From contig OY776132.1 in assembly GCA_963675135.1 (NCBI GenBank), positions 3,410,001 through 3,474,000 of the forward strand: 64,000 nucleotides of DNA, read 5' to 3'. The stretch is from Galeopsis tetrahit. Lineage: Eukaryota; Streptophyta; Magnoliopsida; Lamiales; Lamiaceae. A program made the position numbers and the translations under genes. Below, piece by piece: positions 24,128 to 36,400 of the stretch (the stretch's first letter is position 1; every line of letters starts with the position of its first letter). Under the pieces are notes generated by a model that was not told where the DNA came from, did no database searches, and saw nothing but the letters and a program-made list of their open reading frames with translations.

Positions 24128-25577
24128 ACAATATGCTTTGAAATTAGTTTGATTGATTCGAATCATGGAATTAGTAGGAGTTGGATTGATAAAATAAAAA
24201 AAATGTTAACACAATACAAATAAAATAAAAAATTACACTATTAAAAAAAAAACATAAAATTATCTTATTGGAAGTAAAAAATTTGTGCAAAATTGAATCT
24301 CATCCATTAAGTAAAAAAATCTAGCAATTAAACGTAGAAAATGATATAATAAAAATAATTATTACGTACACTGTTTTTTTTTTTAATCTTTTTAATATCT
24401 TATAGTTTTCACATTAATATCTACATAAATTTATTTTCACAGAATTTCGTGCGGAGGTTAGAAATGGGTTATTATTGAGAAAAATATTAACTGTATGACA
24501 AAGTGGGATAGCTCAAGTGGTTAGAGCACCACTACCTAGGCCTTAGGTCCTGGGTTCGAGTCATGGGTAGGGGAAATGGGATGGGTATTTAACTTGTAAT
24601 CAAAAAAAAATATTAACTGTATTATACAGAAGCAAACCACAGTAATTCCTCAAACGCTGAAGAAATATAAAATTACCTAATTGTTCCGTAAAAGAAATAA
24701 ATGTTGTCTTGTTTAACAAATCAATACCAATCTGAATTTCGATACCTGAAAAGAAACAGAGCCACTTGAAGAGAAATGAAAGAATAATATATAATTATTT
24801 TTATCCAATCCTTTAAAATTATAAACAATACCGGCATAAAATGTTCTTTGTCTCAGATGAAATTGCAGAAAAACAAAATGATGTTCTTTATCTCAGATTT
24901 GCAACAACAAATATATCTTTATCTCAATCAATATGCTTTGAAATTAGTAGGAGTTTGATTGATACCTCTGTATGGATTGATAAAATAAAAAAATGTTAAC
25001 ACAATACAAATAAAACAAAAAATTACACTATTAAAAAAAACATAAAATTATCTTATTGGAAGTACAAAATTTGTGCAAAATTGAATCTCATCCATTAAGT
25101 AAAAAAATCTAGCAATTAAACGTAGAAATTATATAATAAAAATAATTATTACGTACACTGTTTTTTTTTTTTTTTTTTTATCTTTTTAATATCTTATAGT
25201 TTTCACATTAATATCTACATAAATTTATTTTCACAGAATTTCGTGCGGAGGTTAGAAATGGGTTATTATTGAGAAAAATATTAACTGTATTATACAGAAG
25301 CAAACCACAGTAATTCCTCAAACGCTGAAGAAATATAAAATTATCTAATTGTTCCGTAAAAGAAACAAATGTTGTCTTGTTTAACAAATCAATACCAATC
25401 TGAATTTCTATACCTTGAAAAGAAACAGAGCCACCTGAAGAGAAATGAAAGAATAATATATAATTATTTTTATCCAATCCTTTAAAATTATAAACAATAC
25501 CTGCATAAAATGTTCTTTGTCTCAGATGAAATTGCAGAAAAACAAAATGATATTCTTTATCTCAGATTTGCAACAGC
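24128..25577. repeat. ~0.65-kb tandem duplication
   Basis: The segment starting CAATATGCTTTGAAATTAG at 24128 recurs at 24928 with high identity through TTTATCTCAGATTTGCAACA. Copy 1 is about 126 bp longer because of a SINE; poly-T length also differs. There is no coding content. Confidence 0.92.
24497..24606 (+). mobile_element. tRNA-derived SINE, copy 1
   Basis: The head has an A-box-like GTGGGATAGCTCAAGTGG and a B-box GGTTCGAGTC. A short body ends TTGTAATC plus poly-A. It is flanked by a 16-bp target duplication AAAATATTAACTGTAT (24481-24496 and 24607-24622). The unduplicated site is preserved in the second copy of the surrounding tandem repeat. It is transcribed by Pol III and moved by LINE machinery if active. 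Confidence 0.93.
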
Positions 25578-26495
25578 AACCGGAGCAGAAAATTCGGAAT
25601 AATATAGACAACCTATAATATACACAAAAAAATTCAGAATTACAAAATGAAAAGATCTGAAGAGAAAATAGAGACAACTTGAAGAAAAAGAAAGGACGAA
25701 TAAATTTGTTAATAGATGATAAATTATGTCAGACAAATATAGTGCAGTGAAAAGATAGTTTGCAGTATTAAAAAAAAAAATGAGAGAAAAAAAAAATGTA
25801 GATATGTAATTAGAACATAAACAGAATACAAATGAGAGAGAAAAGAAAAATGGAGAAAGAATAATAATACAGTAATAAAAAAGAACGCTTAACTTTGTAG
25901 ATAAGAAGAAGAAAACTGATGACCGTATGTCAAAAAATTTAAAATTTAAAAAATCATAAAAAAAACCGACTCACAGAATTGCAGTATTTTAAAATAAAGG
26001 ACAAAGGAGAATGCCACGTAGGAGAGATAAAAACTCTCAAATATACGATGTAAAGATTTTATTTTACAGTTATTTTCAATTCTCCTCTCTCCTCTCTCTC
26101 AACCCCTTTTATAGATATTTTCTTTTACTTTTTTTTTTTCAATACAGTTTTTTTCAATTTTTCTCTCTCCCCTCTCTTCCTTTTCTCTCGATCTCCAAAT
26201 TTTTTTTTATACAATTTTTTTTTTTTCTGAATTCTTTTTATAATTTTTTTATAATTCGCTTTTATAATTTTCTTACAATCCCCACGAAATTTGTGGGTTT
26301 TGCACTAGTTAGAAAAATAAAAATGGAGAAAAGTTGAGATGCCACGAAATAATGAATTCAAAATTAGTATATAAGGGTAAATATGTCTTTATGGCACTAT
26401 TGGCCATGATATCAACCAGAATTAAAAAATAAAATAAAAAACAAGGGTTAAACATGAATATTCAAGTTTTTTTGTTGACTTACCTCTATATTTAC

Positions 26496-26528
<33 letters not shown>

Positions 26529-26639
26529 TTGAAGCTAAGGACGAACAAAGCTCTTGATAAATATGCCAACGATTTGAAGTTCATATAATATGTGTTAGGA
26601 TATTTGTATTATTATTGATATTTATATCAAAATATATGG

Positions 26640-27130
26640 TAAGCCATGCAATTTTACTAAATGATTAAAACTATATTACTAAAATTTTATCAATATAAGA
26701 TTAAAAGTATATTAATACAACTTTAAAAATATTTTAGACATTTCTTTTTTGGCAAAATTACTATAATATTTTTGAAGTAAAAAAATATTATGCTACTGCA
26801 TATGATTAAAACAATGTTATTACAAAACTAAAATTTTATACAAAACTAAAATTTTATCACTAAAAAGGATATTACTATATATCCAAAAATATTTTGAACA
26901 CTTAATTTTTTATTTTTTTTTAGTGAATTTACCTGAATATTTGTAGTAAACTTTTGACCTTGTAGTGGTAATACTTTAGTCTTGTAATAACAGTATTTTG
27001 GTCATAGTAAACCACCTGCTTGTGATTCATGAATTTTCTGGGCAATCTGAATTCGATCTTTTATGACCTACTAATTTTTTTAAATTGTCTTAATTAAAGA
27101 TATTTTATGTGTGACAAGTGTTTTTTTTTA
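26640..27130. repeat. dispersed repeat family, copy A
   Basis: AT-rich sequence with CTTGTAGTGGTAATACTTTA and GTAAACCACCTGCTTG is clearly alignable to 46370-46640 and, more weakly, to 56930-57130. Type of element unknown; no ends identified. Confidence 0.6.
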
Positions 27131-27366
27131 ATGTATTACTAAGAAATCACAAGTATTACAAGAAAAAAAAAAATCTACCTAAGTTACCAAAATGGTTAAT
27201 TACAATTACTACAATTTACAGAAGATTAAGGATTAGATCGCTTTAATTTCCATTAATAAGGGTTGATTAAGTAACACAAAAGGGGCAAATGGCATTGTAT
27301 ATTTATATTGCCCGAATTGGGGGTTCACACTTGGACTGCTGTGTACCATCTGATCTGTGAGCGGCA

Positions 27367-27384
27367 ATGGCGGAGGAATGGTGA
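27367..27384 (+). promoter_or_regulatory. short uORF before the karyopherin
   Basis: ATG GCG GAG GAA TGG TGA encodes five residues and ends 28 bases before the main ATG. Whether it is in the mRNA depends on the start site, which is not mapped. Confidence 0.35.
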
Positions 27385-27412
27385 GAGCTCAATCGTCCCC
27401 TTTAAATTTTGA

Positions 27413-30400
27413 ATGGATTCCATGGAGCTCCATATCAAGGTTGCGCAAGCCGTCCACGTCCTCAATCACGACACCCAATCCTGCAACCGCGTTGCTGCGA
27501 ATCAATGGCTTGTTCATTTCCAGCAAACCCACGCTGCTTGGGAGATTGCCACTTCCATTCTCATCTCCGACCACCTGCACAACCACCAGTTTGCCGCCGG
27601 TTACGAGGTCGAATTCTTCGCCGCTCAGATTCTCAAGCGAAAGGTCTCTCTCTCCCTCTCTCTGTCTCCGAAGTTCGGGTTTTAGAGTTAACTGCATAAA
27701 CAGTCTTGCATCTTTGCTCGAAACCAATTTTAGTCATTTTAATGTTAGGTTTGGCCTTTTTGGCCGGAAAAGTTACTGTAAATGGATTCAGAAAAAAAAA
27801 TAGTGCAATATTCCGGCCAAAATTTGGGTTATATCTCCTATTTTACACTCAATTGTATTTTAGGCATGCTTTGCATCTCTTCTCCGGTATGTTTAAGCCT
27901 AGCCCTAGTTTAGACACTCTATTTGAATTTTTACTTAGTCTAGTATTGAGTTAAGCACCTGAGTTGTTTTTCATCAACTTGTTATTTCTTTCTATGAAGA
28001 TCCAAAATGAAGGGTGTAATTTGCATGCTGGAGCGAAGGATGCTCTATTAAATGGTCTTATTGTAGCTGCTAAAAGATTTACTTCAGGCCCTCCTCAGGT
28101 GAGTGGTGATGGTTTTTAATTACTTAATGTTCTGTTTTTTTTTTTACTATTTATCGAGTCATCGACAAATTAATTGCTGAAATTCTTTCTTTTTCATTGG
28201 AGCAGCTCTTAACCCAAATCTGTCTTGCAATCTCTACTCTTGTACTTCATGCCGTCGAGCATGGAAAGCCTATAGAGAACCTCTTCCATAGTCTGCAGAA
28301 TTTACAGAGCCAAGATAATGGAAACTCTGCTGTTTTAGAGATGTTGACAGTCTTGCCGGAAATTATTGAAGATGAACATAGTGATACCCGTGTAACTCCT
28401 GATCGGCGTTTCAAGTATTGGGAAGAGGTTTTGCTTTCTGATTGCGGCTGCATTTTTCATCATATGGACATTGTTTTACACATCAGCTTACAATAGAATG
28501 TACTTTTGGTAGCGCAGCTTCTTGCACATACCCCTAAGGTGCTTGAGTTCCTGATGCAGCAAATTGGTGAGGGATTTGGCAACCATTCTCAACCCAATGA
28601 TAGGAGCAGAAAAATATTGCGTTGCTTGCTAAGTTGGGTAAGAAAATGTATTTTTTATGTCTTTTGCTGTCTAACCTGGATAATCGCATTATGTTTGCCA
28701 GCTTCTGGTTTTTCCAGATGGAAACAAGTAAGAATTAGTCATAGTCAAGTATCGGAGTAACCAATGTACCACTGACTCTTTAATCTCACAAAATCATAAA
28801 TATGGAAATTAAGAGTATGTTTGGTAATTGGTACTGGGGATTGCAGTGGGATATTGGAAGTGCTGTTGGTTATACTTTATAGCCAGGTTGGTAGAAAGTG
28901 GACTGATGAGGTATTGACACTCCTTCCCATACACAAATATAATCCTGCCAACTCCTACAGACACACGATTCCTTTCAATTTGGTCCACAATTAATTAGTA
29001 AATAATTTACAAAAAAATAAGAAAAAGTCTTCCTCTCCATAGTAACAAACAACTTGAATGGTTATAATGTCCTTCCCTTAATTGTAGAACTTGAAACTCT
29101 CTTCCCATCAAGATGTAAATGTAGCCGTAATTTTATTAATTTGTTGGTAAGCAAAGATCCTCTACCAGCCTTAAGTATTTAAAGAAAACCAGCGTCTATC
29201 TCTGTGCTATTTTCTTTGTATGCAATTGGTCTCATAAGACATGTTTTACTGTGCAATTTGCTTTTGCTTCCTTTTAATGTTGTCTGCTAAAGTATCTCCT
29301 TTTCATTTCAAGTTACTTCCGTGTTCTTAGGTTCGAGCTGGGTGCTTTTCGGAGATTCCTCCAGGCTCCCTGCCTGCACATCCACTTTTTAATTTTGTTT
29401 TCAGTTCCTTACAGGTATTGGTTCTCTACTTTAGATGGTGTTCTGAGATTCCTAGAGGATGATATGGATAACAAATTTTCTTCCCCTATTTTTTTCGTTT
29501 AAATAGGTTGCATCTTCATTTGATCTGGCTGTAGAAGTTCTGGTTGAGCTAGTGAGTCGACATGAGGTATAACCCGAAGCTTATCTTGGTTTTCTCTGTA
29601 TTTATTTGAATCAATAAATTTCTGTGTTATGGTACTAAATGATGTTGTGTCAGTACAATCCTTCCATAGATGCATCAATACCTGATTAAGAATCACAAAG
29701 GTATATATTCAGTCATGATATTGTAGATGCATACTACTACCTTACACTTTTCCTTAAAAAAAATTCCGCTCAAGATTTAATGTGTTGCATATCTCAAGAT
29801 CTGATCTAAAGATTCTAAATTGGTTAAACCACTTGTCCTTCACTTCTCATGTACGACGATGAGCTAGCTTTTATCTTCTAAGTGATTAAATTGAGTCTGA
29901 ATAAGCCTGGGTGTGCTAAAAGACGATACAAGCCAGCTCTTTATCGTACAAAGGTTAGGCGCCACAGCAAAGTCTCAAATTGTCCAAAGATCAATTTCAG
30001 AATAAACGTAAAGAAGGCATATCAGCTGCTAGATTTTCTAACCCTATGAGTTTTCAAAGAATTAAGGAAAACTAAGTAATAAAGGTACATATGAACTAAG
30101 ATTTTCCTATAGGGAATTATTTTGAAAGTAGGCATGGTTTGGAGTGGAGGATAACAAATGGGATGTGGGTTTGGCCTTTAAAATACTTTCAAAAGCCCAT
30201 GGAAATTTATCTTCAATCTACCTAAACGTGTTCTTCATTTCTTGCGAACTTTCAATTTCACACAATCTCCAAGATGTGGAAGTAAGGGATATGTGTTTTA
30301 GGGAGGTTAGAGGGCTTAAGGGTTGATAGAGAAAACAGAGGACATTAGGATATTCATCTAAATCCCTTTTTGCGTCTTTCTTTCCCCATCATTTCTCTTT

Positions 30401-33400
30401 TTCTCTTTGGTTTAAAGCTGTTTGGAAAGCTCTGATCCCTACAAAAGTTAAAAAATTTCATGGTTAATGGTTTTGCGAAAGTTGCTCACTTGTCATGTTT
30501 TACAACAGCACTTTCCAAACTTAGAAAAATATTTGGTTAGGTGATTTTCCTACTGCTCTCAGCTTCCCATATTTAAGCACCCTGTTTGATGTTACTGCAC
30601 CCTATTGCTTTGGGCTCTTTTTTAATCGTTTCCCTCAAGCATGATAATTTTCTCTAGCTTGTTTCTATATAAGTTCCATGTTGATCCAAATTCATTTTCT
30701 GATGTGTTTATTGCTTCAAGGATGAAAATATCGCTATCGCAACCTTGATTTTACGGATATATCGATATCGCAGAAAATTTGAAAAAATGACAATTTTTTT
30801 ATTAAAATCTTGGAAATTTAACATGAAATTTTAGGGATTATTATGTCATACTATTACGCATATATTCCATTCAAAACCACTATAAAATTATAAAACATAT
30901 AGATACTAGATTATATTTAGAATAACATTTGACAACATAATACATAGTACAATACAAAATGACTAAATATACATGATACAATACAATTAATACCTGCGAT
31001 ATTTCCCGATTCATAATACAAAATGACTAAATATACATGATAAAATTCATAATTTTTTTCATATTTTGCTATATCGATATCTGCGACATTTTCCGATTCC
31101 CGTCCAATTTTACACTATGGTTGAAGTGTTGAACAATATCGACATCAATATTTTGCGATGTTTTGCGATATTTCTGCGATACTCGTGAAAAAATACATTA
31201 GAACCCAATATCCATATCGTAATATCCAATTTTGCAATATATCCGTGATATTTCGTGATATTTTCATCCTTGATTGCTTTGCAAAATATAGTTTTCCCTT
31301 TCAGTAATGCTCGCTATGGAGGACACTACAACAAAATACCCTTTTAATTTTGTGTTGCTTATGAGGTTTGTAGTTTATTCCCAGTTGAATACTATTAAAT
31401 CTCAAAACTTCCTTTTGAATTTGTTCTCCTAGGGATTGCCTCTGGTTCTACTACGCCAAATTGGATATCTCAAGGAAACGCTTCTTCATCCTGCTCTTAA
31501 AAGTGGCGATGAGAAAATGATTGGTGGACTAGCATGCTTGATGTCGGAAATTGGTCAAGCTGTGAGTATCTGAATTTGCACTTTCTGTACTGTACATTGG
31601 CTCTCTCTAGTTTACATTCTTAGATTGTGAAATATATCATGGGACTTTTTGTCTCTTTACTTTTTCCGCTTGACAGTTGGATACAATGAACCTTTCTGTT
31701 TGTATGCTAGGCACCCTTTCTGATTGTGGATTCAAATACCGAAGCACTTGCACTGGCAGATGCCGTCTTGAGGTCAGCTTTCTCGTGCTTGATGATTCTC
31801 TAATGTGACACCCATATTAGAATTGAAGGACTTAAGGACCTTGGAATTTTCAATTCAATTAACATGTCGTGTATCCTTGACAGTTGCGTAGCATTTCCAA
31901 GTGAAGATTGGGAAATTGCAGACTCAACTTTGCAATTTTGGTACTGTCAATTGATTTATGTGCTCACTTAAAATGACCAGAGAATTATTATACGGCTGTT
32001 TATCATTTGTTGTATATACGAGGTCTAATAATTTGCAGTTTTGTTCTTGACATACCAGGTGTAGCATTTTTAGGTACATTCTTGCACTAGAAAGTGCTGA
32101 ATATAGGAAGAAGTTGGAGGAATGCTTTGTTCCTATTTTTTCAGCATTGGTTGATGCTCTTCTGTTACGTGTTCAGGTCGGTGTTTACGTGTATGTACTT
32201 TTTGGTTAATATAACAGAATTTCTGAAAAAATTTCATTTACCGAGGTTTTACTGTGTAAATTTCGATTCTACTTGCTATTGTAATTTTGTTGGTTTGCCT
32301 CAGTAGCATCTTATGTTAATAGTTTTTAGTGTGGTTCTCCATAAACCATTTAGTTCTCCTAGTTGTGTGTCTAGTAATGACTCCCTTATTTCATGGTAAG
32401 TGTTCTGGTATAACTTTTTTAGTAATGATCCGTTCCTTTTAAATTGGGGAGAAACAAAAATTTTGCTGACTATAACTGGACTAGTGAAGTCTTTTTTCTG
32501 TTTTATAGCTGTAATTATTTTGTCTATAATGTAAACTACTGCTTGCATATTGTAAATGCAACAAATGCTAATGGGTAGTCTTCACCAGTTTTTTATAATC
32601 ACGGGTTCCTTTGCTAATCAGTGTAAATGAAGTGATAAAAGAAAACATTATTTGTACGATTATGAGATTTAACACTACTCCATGATTAATATTGAGATAA
32701 AACCTCGTCACATTAAATGTTTTTGTTTCTTTGTGCCAATAATAATGGGGTCCTTTGCTAATCCAGTGTAAATGAAATGCTAAAAGAAAGCATTATTTGT
32801 ACGATTATGAGATTTAACACTACTCCTCCATGATTAATAATGAGATAAAATCTCATCACATTAAGTGTTATTGTTTCTTTGTGCCAATAAGCAGAAAAAA
32901 ATTTAAGTGAATTTTTATGGTTACATCATGTGTAGCGAGTCTCAGAAACTACTAGAGCGTCAGGGTCTTGTATCTGTTTGGTGAGTGTCCTTCACATTTG
33001 CGACAGAGGGATAGTATCTTATTGAGTTTCAAGTATTTGCGAACATCTATAAAATATTTCTAATTAGTCTAGGTATTCAAATTGTTGCCCCTCCAGATTT
33101 CCTTCAATTAGTGCCACATGCCTGCACTCCTCTTAGCCTTGCAATTCATATATTTATTTTTGTTTCATTTACGTGGAAAATCAGCCAGTCAAAATACCAT
33201 TACTTCTTAGGAACCAATGTTGAGGTAGGATGAGTAAAAAAGGTAGGATGAGTAAAGTTCCTATTCTCATATCTCCAACTGACCTAACCAAAGTAGTTAG
33301 GAAATATAAAAGCTCAATTATGTAATAAATCATTATAATTGGTGCAATGTTCTTTAGGCCGTTTATGAAATATGTTATGATCCATTCTGTAAGCTATATT

Positions 33401-36400
33401 GTATTTTTTTTTTCCATCTCTGATCTCTCTTAAGATTGACACGTGTCATGCCAGGTTGATGACACCACATACAATGACAACGGAAAAACAATTGACCTGC
33501 CAAATGGCCTCGAACAAATGAGGATGAACTTGGTGGAACTTTTGGTGGAAGTTTGTCAGCTTTTAGGGCCTGCTTTATTTATTCAGAAGGTAATGAATTC
33601 TAAAACATTAAACCATTTTTTTGGTAATATGACTATGGAAATTCGAGCATGCAAGCATATCTAAATATAACAAGCATGGATAAGTTCTTGATTGTATGAA
33701 GATGTATCTTGTCTGCATGCTCATGGCTCAGCTGCTTAGGTTGCCACTTAGGTAAAGTGAGTTTATAAGCTGATAGCTGAAAGGTAGTTGGTTCAAGTTC
33801 TGATACAGAAGTTTCACAGGTGCTATACAGATATAATTTATTCAAGATGCTGGAGGGGTTTCAATTGTCATTAGGGATCCATGCAATTCAAATTGGTTAT
33901 TTTTCCTTTTGACAAACCAGAATAATTATTCTTTGAACAAAACTGAAACCAAAGTCTAGGAAACCTATTAAATCCATTGAGTTTTTCTTTATTCAATTTC
34001 CATGATAAAAAATTTGTGGGGACAAGATTAGATTATTAGGTTGTACTGAGGGTTGTGAACATTGAAATGTCAATTCAGGCTGCAGTAAACATTTCCTTTA
34101 TCTTAGCTGCCCAAGCAAAAGATGGACTATTTGGTTAGTTAGTTTTACCTTATCTTCACTCTAACTTCACTCCTGCTCTTATTAGCTTTTCATTGGAGAT
34201 TGGATACCTTCAAGCATGCAAATCCCTTGGAAAGAGGTCGAGGCTAAATTATTTATGCTTAATGCGGTGAGTGTACTATGAAGTCCCTGTATAAGTTTTC
34301 TTTTCTTATACCTAAACTATCTTGTAGATTTAAAGTCAATTTCAATTTATTTATTGATTTCTTATATATCTTCTTTTTAGGTTGCTGAAGTTGTTCTTAA
34401 GAAGGGACATCGTTTTGATATCTCCATTATAATGCAATTGGTGGCGATCTTGTCCTGCAAGGCACCTGCTAACCTAAGGGGATTTATGTGCCTTGTAAGT
34501 TTTCTGTTAATTATTCAGCATCTTTTTCATATTCTAATACTCTTAATGATGTGGAGATCAACTGTCTGAATTTAAACAGAACGATGACTCTTCTTCGGCC
34601 AAGTCTTGAGAAACCATTATCACAATAAACCTTATCTAATATATCAAACTTGAATTCTTTCCTTTCCAGGTGTACAAATCGCTTGCCGAAGTTATTGGTT
34701 CCTATGCTAAGTGGATCTCGGCTTGTCAAAATGACCCTAAGCCATTGATGTAATTCTTCCTCACTTGCTATTTCTATTCTGTAGGGCATAACAGTATTTG
34801 CTCAGACATGTTTTCAAATGTGATGTGCTCATTCCCTATGTAAGGTTTGTATTGCTATTTTAGAAACTGAAGAATGAATCTGCTTTTAGAGATCTCTGTT
34901 CATACCATAGCATCAAATTGTGTAATGTCTTGCAATGCTCTTAGGAGTCCCCATCTCACAACATTTGTGTTCCTCTAAAAGCTTGTGCTGACCTGATTTT
35001 TTCAGATTATTTTTTGGTGCTGGGATTCCTCAACCCTTTTGTTCAAGTGCTTGCGCTTTGGCGTTCCGCAAATTTTGTGAAGAAGCTGCTGCAATGATGC
35101 ACGAACCTTCCAATTTGGAAATCTTAATTTGGATAGGGGTGGTAAGTTTATGGATAATTAATAAATGCATTTGTTTACTTTATGATGACGGCCATTATTG
35201 TAGTCTTAGACTCTTAATCTGGAGAGTGGTAATTTTTTGAGAGACCTGAAACTTAAGCCATTGCATCCAATTTAAAGAAACATATTTATGTTTTGAGTGT
35301 CTGTAAGTGTATGCTTAAGCTTAACATAGAACTTCTTGCCTGATATACATGACAGCTTTTGGACAACTAGTTGCAGATTGTTTATCAATCATAAAAGTAT
35401 TCAGGAAAAAAACCAGAATTTTAAATTGAAAAGTAAAAGTATATTTCAATACCATTCTCCATCAAACTTAAAGCAGTATGAGAATAGGAGCATCGATTCC
35501 ATTTAATGAAGAAGACAGTTATATAATTATTTCACACTACTTTTTTGTGCCAGTAGATATGTATATTTTTAGTGTGGTAATAATCAGCAAGAATTTCTGA
35601 TAGGGGTTGGAAGAGAAGAAATTGCCCTTGGAGGATGAGGATGAAGTAGTTGGTGCCATTACTCTGATTTTTTTCTCTGTTCCTGACAAGATGCTGATGA
35701 ATAACATGTTTGCTAGATTGTTGTCTCCTACTTTTGCTACTGTTGGAAAGCTTGTAAGTACTTATTTTGCATTTACTTTATGACTTTATGTTTTCTCCAT
35801 TTCATAGTGAAGCATCTGCACTCAGATTACTTACTGTTTATCTTACTGTCTAAGGCCATACCAGTTGCAAGGTTTTGATTTACTAGTTGTCTCACTTATA
35901 TTTTGTTTTCCTTCCAAGTTTCCTACTTTACCTGTGAATGAAACTAATATTGCCAGCTGTAGTGTAGTGATGATACAATATTAAGAACTGTGCAACTAGC
36001 TTCTGAAACATGTGTTATAATTTAACTGAGTTTCTGCAGTCCTACAAAACCTGGTATAATATCATATTCAATCTTGTCTCGAGCAGGCTCTTATATGTCA
36101 CTGCCATAGTTCTTCATTTGCCATGTGGAAATTGCATAATTTTTTTGTGAGTGAAGTTCAGGATGGAGTACTGAGCTTACTTGGTGAAATGATATGTCTA
36201 CTCTTGGTTTTCGTTCAAACATTTAGTAACTTATGATCCAAGCTTGAATTTGAGTTGTGAAGACTCTGAACCCTAGTACTTGGTATTAACTAATCTATAG
36301 ACCTGTTATGCTTCATCAAAGAGCCTAAGGCAGGTGTTCTGTTGTATTATTTGGATTTGTTTGTTGAGAGTGTTCTGCCTTGAAGTGAATCTGCTTATAA

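Larger units (their letters stand above)
23522..26385. mobile_element. palindromic Helitron-like composite (~2.86 kb)
   Basis: Both ends carry related sequence in inverted orientation over about 80-140 bp (TATATACTATTT, GAATTC, CACGTGGCATCTCA-like block). Inside each end sits a Helitron 3'-type terminus facing outward. At the left is a perfect 8-bp hairpin CCCGCGTA-C-TACGCGGG (23667-23683) with ACTAG at 23655. At the right is CCCAC-N7-GTGGG (26281-26297) followed by TGCACTAGT ending 26309. The interior is non-coding, AT-rich and contains a tandem duplication and a SINE. Confidence 0.55.

Noticed and set aside
24497..24570. tRNA gene at 24.5 kb (and at 55.5 kb)
   Set aside because: A/B-box sequence is present, but poly-A ends and 16-bp target duplications show SINEs; no cloverleaf could be completed.
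27357..27803. 148- and 96-residue frames overlapping the karyopherin first exon
   Set aside because: They are other-frame shadows; the [13 protein letters not shown] frame is the conserved one and splices in frame through 24 exons.
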